A DNA stretch of 60,639 nt, taken from contig NZ_JABFFR010000044.1 in assembly GCF_013423485.1 (NCBI RefSeq), positions 1-60,639 on the forward strand, given 5' to 3'. The DNA comes from Azospirillum oleiclasticum (lineage in GTDB: Bacteria; Pseudomonadota; Alphaproteobacteria; Azospirillales; Azospirillaceae). Below the pieces are notes generated by a model. The model saw only the letters and a list, made by a program, of their open reading frames with translations. It ran no database searches and had not been told where the DNA came from. Positions 34,192-42,353 of the stretch are shown piece after piece (position 1 is the first letter of the stretch; every line of letters begins with the position of its first letter). A program made the position numbers and the translations under genes.

Positions 34192-36231
34192 ATGACCGAA
34201 ACCCGCCCGGCGGCGCCGGACGGCGGCGCGCCCGACCGCGAGTGCGGGCGGGCCGCGGCCGCCATCGCCCAACTGATGACGACGCTGATGGACGAGGAGG
34301 CCGTCCTCGACGCCACGGCGGAGCGCAAGGCGCTGCTGGCGGATTTCGCCGACCTGCGGGCGCCGCTGGGGTTGGCGGCGGGGAACCTGCGCGGCTATCT
34401 GGCGACCGGGGAGGTGGGGTTGCGCGCCGCCTTCGAGCAGGGCTTCAGCAAGGCGGCGGCGGCGCGCAACACCATCGCCGGCAAGCGGGCGCTGCTCACC
34501 GCCACCCAGGCCATGGTCTTCGCCCAGGTGGAGGAACGCTTCGCCTTCCTGGAGCGCACGGTGCCCGGCCTGTTGGAGCGGACGGGCACCGCGCGGCCGG
34601 CCATCGTGCGCCCCACCGCCGGCCCACGGGTGGATCCGGCGCTGATGGCCGGGATGGGGGCGGTGTCGGGACGGCTGGTGGCGGCGCTGACCGCCATGCT
34701 GGACGCGGAACGGGCGCTGCCCGCCACGGCGGAGCGCAAGCGGCTGCTCATCCAGATCGCCGACGTGCGCGGCCCGGTCGGCATCGCGACGTCGCACCTG
34801 CGCGACTATCTGGCGGACGGCAACCCGGCCAGCCGTCGCCATTTCACCCAGTTCCTCGGCCGCGCCGCGGCGGCCATGGGCGCGCTGGAGGGGATGCGTG
34901 GCCTGTTCGAGCCGGTGCAGGCCGACGCCTTCGACCAGGCGCAGGCGGCCTGGGCCGAGTATGGCCCGGCGGCGTCCCGCGCCATCGCCGCCCGCGACGA
35001 GGCCGAGCTCGGCCCCGCGGCACCGCCCCTGGCGGCGGCGCTGCCCGTCGTCGCCGCCTGTCTGGCGGCGGCCCTGCCGGTGGTGCTGCTGGCCGGGTCC
35101 GGCGTCGGCGCGGGCACGCTGCTCGGTGCCGCGGTCGCCGGCTCCCTGCTGTCCGGCGGGGTGGCGGCGGCGCTGCTGCGGCGGGCCGCCGGCGGATCGC
35201 CGGAGGTGTGGGTGGGGCGGATCATGGCCGTGGTCGGCGGGGCGGTGCCACCCGCCCCGCTGCCGGCCCGCGGTGTCTTCCGCCGCCCGGCGCGCGCGCT
35301 GCACCGGCTGGAGCGCCACAGCGCCGATCTGGCCGACGCCCTGTCGACCGCGCTGGCCGAGCACCGCCAGCAGGCGGCGGAACGGCGGCAGGCGATGGTG
35401 CGCTTCAGCGAGGCCTTCGCCGGCCAGATCCACGGCGCCATCGACGCCGTGGAGGCGGACGCCCGCCAGCTCCTGGCCGAGGTGCACACCATCCGCGGCA
35501 TCGCCGAGACGACGCGGGCGGAGGCCGACACGGTGGAGCGGGCGGGCGGGGTCGCGGCCGGCACCCTGTCCGCGGTCGCCGTCGCGGCGCAGGACATGAC
35601 CGCCTCCTCGGAAGCCATCGACGGGCAGGTGCAGCGCTCGCGCGACATCAGCCTCGCCGCCGCCCGCGCGGCGGAGACGGCGGGGACCGCCATCGCGGCG
35701 CTGGTCGACACCGCCCGGAAGATCAGCACCGCGGTCGGCACCATCGAGCAGGTGGCCCGCCAGACCCAGGTGCTGGCGCTCAACGCCACCATCGAAGCGT
35801 CGCGCGCGGGGGAGGCGGGGGCCGGCTTCGCCGTCGTCGCCGGGGAGGTGCGCGGCCTCGCCCTGCAGACCGCCGCGATGACGGGGGAGATCGCCACACT
35901 GGTCGAGGCGGTGCGCGAGGACACCGGCCGTACGCGCGACTGCATCGCCGAGATCGGGCAGGTGGTGGAGGATCTGCGCGCCGTCGCCGACGCCATCGTG
36001 GAGGCGAGCGGCCGGCAATCCGCCGACGCCGGCCGCGTCGCCCACAATGTCGGCTCCACCCGCGAGCGGGTCGCCCGGATGACCGCGGCGGTCGGCGGCC
36101 TCCAGACCACCGTCGAACGCGCCAACGACGCCGCCCGCCTGCTGGAGGATCTGGCCGAAAGCCTGACCACGCGCGCCGCGGCCCTGCACGGCCAGTCCGA
36201 CGACTTCATCGCCGGCGTGCGCGCGGGTTAG
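34192..36231 (+). CDS. Methyl-accepting chemotaxis protein with duplicated cytoplasmic sensor region
   Basis: A 679-residue receptor. The N-terminal 275 residues are all-helical and contain an internal duplication: ATAERKALL...GNLRGYLATGE near residue 40 and ATAERKRLL...SHLRDYLADGN near 177, about 137 apart. There is no N-terminal membrane segment; two adjacent ones form a hairpin at about 279-303 and 305-330, so both ends should be cytoplasmic. The signalling tip IEQVARQTQVLALNATIEASRAGE is at about 517-540. It lies 46 bases after cynS on the same strand, suggesting expression with the cyanate genes and perhaps taxis linked to cyanate or its products; that link is inference. Codon use and GC match neighbours. 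Confidence 0.85.
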   Translation: MTETRPAAPDGGAPDRECGRAAAAIAQLMTTLMDEEAVLDATAERKALLADFADLRAPLGLAAGNLRGYLATGEVGLRAAFEQGFSKAAAARNTIAGKRALLTATQAMVFAQVEERFAFLERTVPGLLERTGTARPAIVRPTAGPRVDPALMAGMGAVSGRLVAALTAMLDAERALPATAERKRLLIQIADVRGPVGIATSHLRDYLADGNPASRRHFTQFLGRAAAAMGALEGMRGLFEPVQADAFDQAQAAWAEYGPAASRAIAARDEAELGPAAPPLAAALPVVAACLAAALPVVLLAGSGVGAGTLLGAAVAGSLLSGGVAAALLRRAAGGSPEVWVGRIMAVVGGAVPPAPLPARGVFRRPARALHRLERHSADLADALSTALAEHRQQAAERRQAMVRFSEAFAGQIHGAIDAVEADARQLLAEVHTIRGIAETTRAEADTVERAGGVAAGTLSAVAVAAQDMTASSEAIDGQVQRSRDISLAAARAAETAGTAIAALVDTARKISTAVGTIEQVARQTQVLALNATIEASRAGEAGAGFAVVAGEVRGLALQTAAMTGEIATLVEAVREDTGRTRDCIAEIGQVVEDLRAVADAIVEASGRQSADAGRVAHNVGSTRERVARMTAAVGGLQTTVERANDAARLLEDLAESLTTRAAALHGQSDDFIAGVRAG

Positions 36232-36265
36232 AACAGGCACTCACGAACAATCGGAGGAAACATCC

Positions 36266-36733
36266 ATGGAACAGCGTCCGCCGCTTCCCCCCTTCACCGC
36301 CGAGACCGCCGCGCAGAAGGCGCGGATGGCCGAGAACGCCTGGAACAGCCGCGATCCCGTCCGGGTGTCGCTCGCCTACACCGCCGACAGCCGCTGGCGC
36401 AACCGGTCGGAGTTCTTCGCCGGCCGCCCGGCGATCGTCGAGTTCCTGACCCGCAAATGGCAGAAGGAGCAGGACTACCGGCTGATCAAGGAGGTCTGGG
36501 CCTTCACCGACAACCGCATCGCCGTGCGCTTCGCCTACGAATGGCACGACGGCGCCGGGCAGTGGTACCGTTCGCATGGCAACGAGCAGTGGGAGTTCGA
36601 CGAGAACGGCCTGATGCGCCGCCGCGAGGCCAGCATCAACGACGTTCCCATCGCGGCCACCGACCGCAAGTTCCTGTGGGAGGGTCTGGAGCGCCCGGCC
36701 GATTATCCCGGCCTGACCGAACTGGGGCTGTGA
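36266..36733 (+). CDS. DUF1348 (SnoaL/NTF2-like) family protein
   Basis: A 155-residue soluble protein of the DUF1348 group: PFTAETAAQKARMAENAWNSRDPVRVSLAYTADSRWRNRSEFFAGR, then WAFTDNRIAVRFAYEWHDG, WYRSHGNEQWEF and MRRREASINDVPI. The fold is NTF2-like, commonly a binding or isomerase scaffold; no reaction is assigned. CGGAGGAAA precedes the ATG. It follows the chemoreceptor by 34 bases and may be the last gene of the cyanate transcript; the SDR gene converges on it. Confidence 0.87.
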   Translation: MEQRPPLPPFTAETAAQKARMAENAWNSRDPVRVSLAYTADSRWRNRSEFFAGRPAIVEFLTRKWQKEQDYRLIKEVWAFTDNRIAVRFAYEWHDGAGQWYRSHGNEQWEFDENGLMRRREASINDVPIAATDRKFLWEGLERPADYPGLTELGL

Positions 36734-36743
36734 GCGCCGGCGC

Positions 36744-37493
36744 CTACAGCCCCCCGGCGACGCGCAGCACGGCGCCGGTGACGTAGCTCGCCTTGTCCGA
36801 CAGCAGCCACAGCACGGCCTCGGCGATCTCGTCCGGCTCGCCGACGCGGCGCATCGGCACCACGGCGGCGACGCGGGCGGGACGGCCGGGGTCGCCGGCC
36901 GCGGCGTGGATGTCGGTCCGCGTGGTGCCGGGGGAGACGGCGTTGACGCGGACGCCGGCGGCGGCCAGCTCCTTCGCCAGCCCGACGGTGAAGCTCTCCA
37001 CCGCCGCCTTGGTGGCGGCGTAATGCACATACTCGCCCGCCGCCCCCAGCGTCGCGGCGATGGAGGAGACGTTGACCATGCGCCCGGCGGTGCCGGCCCG
37101 CTCCCACCGCCGCACCGCCTCCTGCGCGCAGAGCATGGTGCCGAGCAGGTTGACGTCGATGACCCGGCGCAGCATGGCGAGGTCGGCGTTGCGGAAGGCG
37201 CCGAGCCCGCCGGTGATGCCGGCGTTGTTGACCAGCGCGGTGACCGGCCCCAGCTCCCGCTCCGCCCGGTCGAACAGGTCCCGCACGGCGTCCGGCTCGG
37301 CGACGTCGCCGCGCACCGCGATGGCGTCGGCACCGCCGGCCCGCAGCGCCCCGACCAGCCGCGCCGCCGCGTCGTCGTCGCGCGCGTAATTGATGCAGAC
37401 GGCGTAGCCGTCCCGCGCGGCCAGCCGCGCCACCGCCGCACCGATGCCGCGGCCACCGCCGGTGACGATCAGAACCCGCCGGTCGTCCTTCAT
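36744..37493 (-). CDS. SDR-family oxidoreductase
   Basis: The 249-residue classical short-chain dehydrogenase has the cofactor loop TGGGRGIGAAV, NNAGITG, the catalytic Ser in VNVSSIAA and the YxxxK pair in YVHYAATKAA. The sequence after the cofactor loop, INYARDDDAA, with Asn/Arg rather than Asp, suggests NADP preference. It resembles glucose or 3-oxoacyl reductases; substrate unknown. Its ATG overlaps the stop of the upstream MaoC-like gene (ATGA), so the two probably act together. Confidence 0.9.
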   Translation of the reverse strand: MKDDRRVLIVTGGGRGIGAAVARLAARDGYAVCINYARDDDAAARLVGALRAGGADAIAVRGDVAEPDAVRDLFDRAERELGPVTALVNNAGITGGLGAFRNADLAMLRRVIDVNLLGTMLCAQEAVRRWERAGTAGRMVNVSSIAATLGAAGEYVHYAATKAAVESFTVGLAKELAAAGVRVNAVSPGTTRTDIHAAAGDPGRPARVAAVVPMRRVGEPDEIAEAVLWLLSDKASYVTGAVLRVAGGL

Positions 37494-38035
37494 CCCGTCT
37501 CTCCCCTGCCGGCCCCGCCCGCGGGGGCGGGGTCCCCGCCGCGATGATGCCGGACCGCCGCCGGCCTGCCAAAGGCGGCGTGTTCACCGGCGGGTGAACG
37601 CGGTTCACGCGCCACCAGCCAGCGCGCGTCGAAGCGGATGGCCGGACGCCCATCCGGCGCGAGACCCTCCACCGTCAGGGTGGCGCCACCCGGCCGCACC
37701 CCGCCGGGCGGGCGCTCCACCGCCGACCACCAGGCCCGCACCGCCAGCCGGTCGCCGGGATGGAGCGGCGCCGCCACCGTCACCGCGCCGAAGCCGAGGT
37801 CGCACAGCACCGCGACATCCCCGATGGCGCGTACGGCACAGCCGAGGCACAGCGCCATCGCGTACAGCGACGCCGCCGCCGGCCGCGCGTACAGCGAAGC
37901 CTCCGCCGCCACCGGATCGACGAAGACGCGGTGCGGCGCGAAGCGTACGGCGAAGGCGGTCATCGCCGTCGCCTCCACCAGCGCGGTGCCGCAGTCGACG
38001 GCGTCGCCGATCACGAGGTCGTCGAGATGGAGCAT
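37490..38035 (-). CDS. MaoC-like hot-dog protein lacking the usual catalytic pair
   Basis: A 181-residue protein with the layout of MaoC/R-hydratase relatives: LDDLVIGDAVDCGTALVEATAMTAFAVRFAPHRVFVDPVAAEASLYARPAAASLYAMAL. In close relatives this region reads FDPQPFH-D, and the catalytic Asp and His correspond here to Ala and Val, so hydratase activity is doubtful. A thioesterase-like or binding role is possible. It lies between the TauE-like gene (11 bases upstream) and the SDR gene (four-base overlap). The C-terminal 35 residues look unstructured. Confidence 0.65.
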   Translation of the reverse strand: MLHLDDLVIGDAVDCGTALVEATAMTAFAVRFAPHRVFVDPVAAEASLYARPAAASLYAMALCLGCAVRAIGDVAVLCDLGFGAVTVAAPLHPGDRLAVRAWWSAVERPPGGVRPGGATLTVEGLAPDGRPAIRFDARWLVAREPRSPAGEHAAFGRPAAVRHHRGGDPAPAGGAGRGETG

Positions 38036-38046
38036 CGCCCGCCCCG

Positions 38047-38796
38047 TCACCGTCCGCCGCCGGCCAGCAGCAGATGGCCGCCCAGCGCCAGCAGGCCCCA
38101 GAGGAAGCAGAGGCGGAAGAGGTGGGCGGAGATGCGGCCGCGCAGCCACTGCCCGGCTCCCATGCCGGCCAGCGCCGGCAGCACCGCGAGCGCCGACGCG
38201 GCGGCGGTGGACCAGGGCAGCGCCCCGTTGCCGTACAGGGCCCCGGCCAGCGCCAGGGTGGAGACGGTGAAGGACAGCCCCAGCGCCTGCACCAGCGCGT
38301 CCCGCTCCATGCCCATGGCCTGGAGATAGGGCACGGCGGGGATGACGAACACGCCGGTCGCCCCGGTCACCAGCCCGGTCGCCACCCCGACCGCCGGGGA
38401 CAGCCAGGGCTCCAGCCGCCGCGGCACCGCCAGACGGCGGCTGGTCAGCCCGGTCGCGGCGTAGAGCAGCAGGGCGGCGCCCAGGGCCCGCGCCGCCAGC
38501 CCGGCGCCGTCGCCGGTCAGCAGGCCGGACCCGGCCCAGGTTCCCACGGCGATGCCCAGCATCATCGTCCACAGTCGGGCGATCAGCGGGCGCAGGCCGG
38601 GGCCGGCGGCGAGCTGCCAGAGGTTGGTGACCAGCGACGGCACCACCAGCGTGGCGGCGGCCTGCGCCGGCGTCATCACGAGGCTGAGCAGCCCGACCGC
38701 CACCGTCGGCAGCCCGAGCCCGATGACCCCCTTGACCAGCCCGGCCAGGAGGAAGGTGGCCGTTACAACGGCGTCGAGAAAAAGCGTGTCGGTCAT
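38047..38796 (-). CDS. TauE/SafE-family sulfite/anion exporter
   Basis: The 249-residue polytopic protein has two related halves typical of the family: FLLAGLVKGVIGLGLPTVAVGLLSLVMTP and later VGVATGLVTGATGVFVIPAVPYLQAMG, each with a Gly-rich first helix. About eight hydrophobic segments are visible. Members move sulfite, sulfoacetate or other organic anions; the cargo here is unknown. It is divergent from a LysR gene, a frequent arrangement for this family, and heads a three-gene leftward operon with the MaoC-like and SDR genes. Confidence 0.88.
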   Translation of the reverse strand: MTDTLFLDAVVTATFLLAGLVKGVIGLGLPTVAVGLLSLVMTPAQAAATLVVPSLVTNLWQLAAGPGLRPLIARLWTMMLGIAVGTWAGSGLLTGDGAGLAARALGAALLLYAATGLTSRRLAVPRRLEPWLSPAVGVATGLVTGATGVFVIPAVPYLQAMGMERDALVQALGLSFTVSTLALAGALYGNGALPWSTAAASALAVLPALAGMGAGQWLRGRISAHLFRLCFLWGLLALGGHLLLAGGGR

Positions 38797-38898
38797 GGTC
38801 GGGGATTGTCGGCGTGGTCGTCCCATCGGACAATGCGCATGTTCCGCATCCAGGCTTCGGAAAACCCGAAGCCTTCGTCCAGGGAAGGACCCGCGCCC

Positions 38899-39798
38899 TT
38901 GCGCTTCGACCTGACCGACCTGCGCCTGTTCCTGCATGTGGTGGAGGCCGCCAGCCTCACCCACGGCGCCGGGCGGGCCGGCATGGCGCTGCCGTCCGCC
39001 AGCGCGCGGGTGCGCGGGATGGAGGAGGCGCTGGGCGTGCCGCTGCTGATCCGCGGCGGGCGCGGCGTGCGCCCGACCCCGGCCGGCTTGGCGCTGGTCC
39101 ACCACGCCCGCCTCGTGCTGCGCCAGATGGAGCGGATGCGGGGCGAGCTGGCCGACCACACCCGCGGGGTCAAGGGGCATGTCCGGCTGCTCTGCAACAC
39201 CGCGGCGCTGATGGAATTCCTCCCCGACGCGCTGGGCGGCTTCCTTGCCGCCAATCCGGGCGTGGAGATCGACCTGGAGGAGCGGCTGAGCCGCGAGATC
39301 GTCCCCGCCGTCATCGACGGCGCCGCCGACATCGGCATCGTCGCGGATTCCGTGGACCTGGCGGGGCTGCGGACCTTCCCCTTCCGCCGCGACCGGCTGG
39401 TGCTGGTGACGGCCGCCGCCCACCCCTTCGCCGGCCGCGACGCCATCGCCTTCGCCGAAACGCTGGACGAGGCTTTCGTCGGGCTGGTGGAGGGCAGCGC
39501 GCTGCAAGGCCACCTCGCCGGACACGCCGCGCGTGTCGGCCGCCGCCTGTCCTACCGGGTCCGCCTGCGCGGGTTCGAGGCCATCGGCCGCATGGTGGAG
39601 CGCGGGGTGGGGGTGGCCGTGGTGCCGGACAGCGCCGCCCAGCGCTGCCGCGCCACCATGGCCATCGCCCGCGTCCCGCTGACCGACCCCTGGGCCGACC
39701 GCAACCTGCTGCTCTGCGTCCGCGATCCCGACGAGCTGCCCGCCCACGCCCTGCGCCTGTTGCGCGCGCTCGCCGGCGGGGCCGGCGTGCCGGCCTGA
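38899..39798 (+). CDS. LysR-family transcriptional regulator
   Basis: The TTG at 38899 follows AGGGAAGGA and gives a 299-residue protein opening MRFDLTDLRLFLHVVEAASLTHGAGRAGMALPSASARVRGMEEALGVPLL, the normal N-terminus for this subgroup; an ATG at 38833 would add 22 residues without a ribosome-binding site. The effector domain starts at HVRLLCNTAALMEFLP. It is divergent from tauE-maoC-SDR, which it probably controls. Confidence 0.9.
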   Translation: MRFDLTDLRLFLHVVEAASLTHGAGRAGMALPSASARVRGMEEALGVPLLIRGGRGVRPTPAGLALVHHARLVLRQMERMRGELADHTRGVKGHVRLLCNTAALMEFLPDALGGFLAANPGVEIDLEERLSREIVPAVIDGAADIGIVADSVDLAGLRTFPFRRDRLVLVTAAAHPFAGRDAIAFAETLDEAFVGLVEGSALQGHLAGHAARVGRRLSYRVRLRGFEAIGRMVERGVGVAVVPDSAAQRCRATMAIARVPLTDPWADRNLLLCVRDPDELPAHALRLLRALAGGAGVPA

Positions 39799-39944
39799 TC
39801 CGGTGGCTTATCCGGACGGGGCGGGTCGGCGGCCGGGTTTTCCGAGGATGGTGCCGGCGGCAATGGTCCGGATGAACGGTTCGGATCAGGTCCGGGCGCG
39901 CGGTTCTCCCCTCCAACGATGACGCGCACGGTCCGGGCCATCGA

Positions 39945-41696
39945 TCAACATGGATCAGCCGGCTGGCCTTGCGCGATGGCGGATTGCTGGACCTCTGCCG
40001 CCGTCTCCACGGCAAAGGAGAGCAGCAGGCTGGTTCCCCCAACGACCGACCACTCGGGCTCCGCTCCGACCTGGTCCGCGAGCCTCTCGATCAAGTTGGT
40101 GCCGGACGACCGCGACCGGCTGGCGGCCATGCCGATCCCATCGTCGGCCAAGCGCAACCACCCGCGACCTTCCTCCCCTGCCCACAGGTCGAGCGTGATC
40201 GTGCCCGCTCGCCCCGGAAACGCATGCTTGGCGCTGTTGGTGATGAACTCATTGGCGATCAGTCCGAGCGAGGCCGCTGTGCTGTGATCGACGCGCACCT
40301 CGCCGACCGTCGCCTTGAACATGATCGGTTCAGCCCGGCCCCGACCGTAAAGCGCGACGACATGCTCGCACAGTTCCCGCAGATAACCACCCAACTCGAT
40401 CGTACCGACTTGGCTGGCGTCATAGAGCCGGCTGTGGACAAGGCGCAGCACTTCGATCTTGCTTTCCAGCTCGCTCAGGATGGCGCAGCTTCCGGCACAG
40501 CCGGTCTGGAAGCGCTCCATGGTGATCAGACTTATGATGGCCTGGAGGTCGTTCTTCACCCGATGCTGGAGTTCGCGCATCGCTGTCGTGTGCTCCTCGA
40601 CCGTCTTGCGCAGATGCCGGCTGGCTGTGTGCGTCGACGCATACACCAGAGCCAGTTCCGCCGAGGCCGAGGCCGGGATGGACGGCAGATCCGCGCCTGG
40701 GCGCTCCATGGCCTCCGCCACCCGGGACAGTCCGATCACAGAGCGCGACAGGCGGCGTGCGTAGGCAAGCACGACGAATGCGGCCACCATCATCATCATG
40801 CTGCTGACGGCGACGGACAGCCACATCGATCGCCACAACGGCACCTCGAGCTCGGAGGCCGGTGCGGCGAAGGCAACGGTCCATCCGGACATGGCCGACC
40901 GGGAATAGACCAGCGACAGCGGTTCCCCTTCCAGGGCCGGGCCTTCCGCCCGCCCATCCGCGGCTTGGCGGATCGCATCCAGGACCCAGCCTGGCGCCGG
41001 CTTGCCGACGAACTGTTCCGCCGCGCGCGTGCGGGCGATGACGACGCCCTTCGCATCGATGATGCCCGCGACCCAGCCAGCGGCGACACCTTGCTCCTGA
41101 AGGAGCTTTTCCCACTTGGTCGCGGTGACCACGGCGATGAGCACGAGCGTCGGCCCGTCTTTTGCCGGGACGGGAACGAGCACCGCGGCCACTGGGGCTT
41201 GCGCGATCGGCCCGTACATCAGGTCCGACACCTGCGGCTGCCCGGTCGCCAGCGTCTTCGCCACCAGGGGATCGACGGGATTCGGGCTCGGTATCGGAGC
41301 TCCGAACGGAAGAGCGGTGGAAAATCGCAGGTTCTCTCCGGCCTGGCGGAGGCTGACATGCGACCAGTAGGGATGTTTGGCCTTCACCTCCTGCGCGATG
41401 CGGTAGGCGCGCTCCGAGTTCGGATCGTCGGCCATGCCGATCGCCAGACTTTGCAGCGCCGCGATGGTGACGAGGATCTGCCGGTCCAGCGCGACCGCCA
41501 TGGCATGGACGGTTCTCTCCATCTCCGTTTCGGCAAATCGACGCTGATACGACAGGTTCCAGGCCGTTATCCCGATGGCGACAAGAGCCATGGGCGCCAG
41601 CACCACGGCCATCATGTTGAAAAGGCCGTGGCTGATCTTCCATCGTGCGGTGTCATGCGACAGGGGCCATATGTTCGATGCCGATGAAATCGTCAT
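39945..41696 (-). CDS. Membrane sensor histidine kinase (HisKA_2/HWE-like)
   Basis: The 583-residue protein has membrane segments at about residues 25-50 and 289-311 flanking a periplasmic CACHE-like sensor, then a HAMP-like stretch, and the phospho-acceptor box ELQHRVKNDLQAIISLI with H378. The ATPase domain has GLIANEFITNSAKHAFPG (N-box) and DDGIGM. This form belongs to the HisKA_2 group common in alphaproteobacteria, which often signals through unlinked response regulators or to general stress anti-anti-sigma systems; no response regulator lies beside it. The start at 41696 (MTISSASNIW) is the best choice, but the frame stays open upstream to about 41867 and the true start is uncertain. Confidence 0.88.
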   Translation of the reverse strand: MTISSASNIWPLSHDTARWKISHGLFNMMAVVLAPMALVAIGITAWNLSYQRRFAETEMERTVHAMAVALDRQILVTIAALQSLAIGMADDPNSERAYRIAQEVKAKHPYWSHVSLRQAGENLRFSTALPFGAPIPSPNPVDPLVAKTLATGQPQVSDLMYGPIAQAPVAAVLVPVPAKDGPTLVLIAVVTATKWEKLLQEQGVAAGWVAGIIDAKGVVIARTRAAEQFVGKPAPGWVLDAIRQAADGRAEGPALEGEPLSLVYSRSAMSGWTVAFAAPASELEVPLWRSMWLSVAVSSMMMMVAAFVVLAYARRLSRSVIGLSRVAEAMERPGADLPSIPASASAELALVYASTHTASRHLRKTVEEHTTAMRELQHRVKNDLQAIISLITMERFQTGCAGSCAILSELESKIEVLRLVHSRLYDASQVGTIELGGYLRELCEHVVALYGRGRAEPIMFKATVGEVRVDHSTAASLGLIANEFITNSAKHAFPGRAGTITLDLWAGEEGRGWLRLADDGIGMAASRSRSSGTNLIERLADQVGAEPEWSVVGGTSLLLSFAVETAAEVQQSAIAQGQPADPC

Positions 41697-42353
41697 GAGA
41701 AGCCCCCCCGGGAGCACACGCACACATTCCGCGACGGCTACGGCATGCAATTCGCAACAACGGAACATCGCATGCCGCAGTATGCGGCTCTGATAGCTAA
41801 CATGCTTCCAGATTTGTGGAATAGTATCTTTCCGGCAAAGTTCACGAATGCTACCCCGTCGAAACATACTATGCCTTTAGTACAAGATTATCTTTTAAGA
41901 TTATTATATTTTCGTTGCATGTAATATTATTATACCGATTGTGTGCAAATTGTTGATGGATCCAGGTTTGGTGGACCAATGGCTCACGAGGGAAAGAAGC
42001 GTCCAATATTACTTTGTATACCAATTTATTGTGGGCGTCCGTTTCGCGAGTATTGAAATTTTTCCATACTGGGGCAGGACCCAACGACAGCCGTCCGACG
42101 GCAACGGGACGCGAGCCGTTGGCATGCCGGGCACGCACATGCCGTCGTCGGGCTCTCGGGCGTGTCATGCCCGGAGCCGCGCCGGAGAGTCCGTGACGTT
42201 TGTGAGGCGGGAAAGCGTGTTGAGGCAAAGCCGACCGCGCCGGTGCCGAAACCGGCGCCTATGCACCGACCATTCCCGATGGTGCAGGCAAGGGGCCGGG
42301 TTCTTCGAGAAGGGCGGCGGCCGGTCGTGAATCCGATGTTTGGGTCGGGTGCT
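41697..42353. other. 657-base intergenic gap with an AT-rich core
   Basis: Between about 41865 and 42060 the sequence is strikingly AT-rich (runs such as TTATTATATTTTCG and AATATTATTATACC), unlike anything else in this window. I see no gene; frames crossing it lack ribosome-binding sites and family resemblance. It probably contains the promoter of the kinase gene. Near 42237-42257, CGCCGGT and ACCGGCG form a weak hairpin that could end the MFS transcript, but it has no T run. Confidence 0.6.

Noticed and set aside
37444..39798. Rightward frame of 784 codons ending with the LysR gene
   Set aside because: Its first two thirds are antisense to SDR, MaoC-like and TauE genes and low in complexity; the LysR start at 38899 has a proper ribosome-binding site.
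41869..42228. Leftward frame of 119 codons across the AT-rich gap
   Set aside because: No ribosome-binding site, no family resemblance, and composition changes abruptly within the frame.
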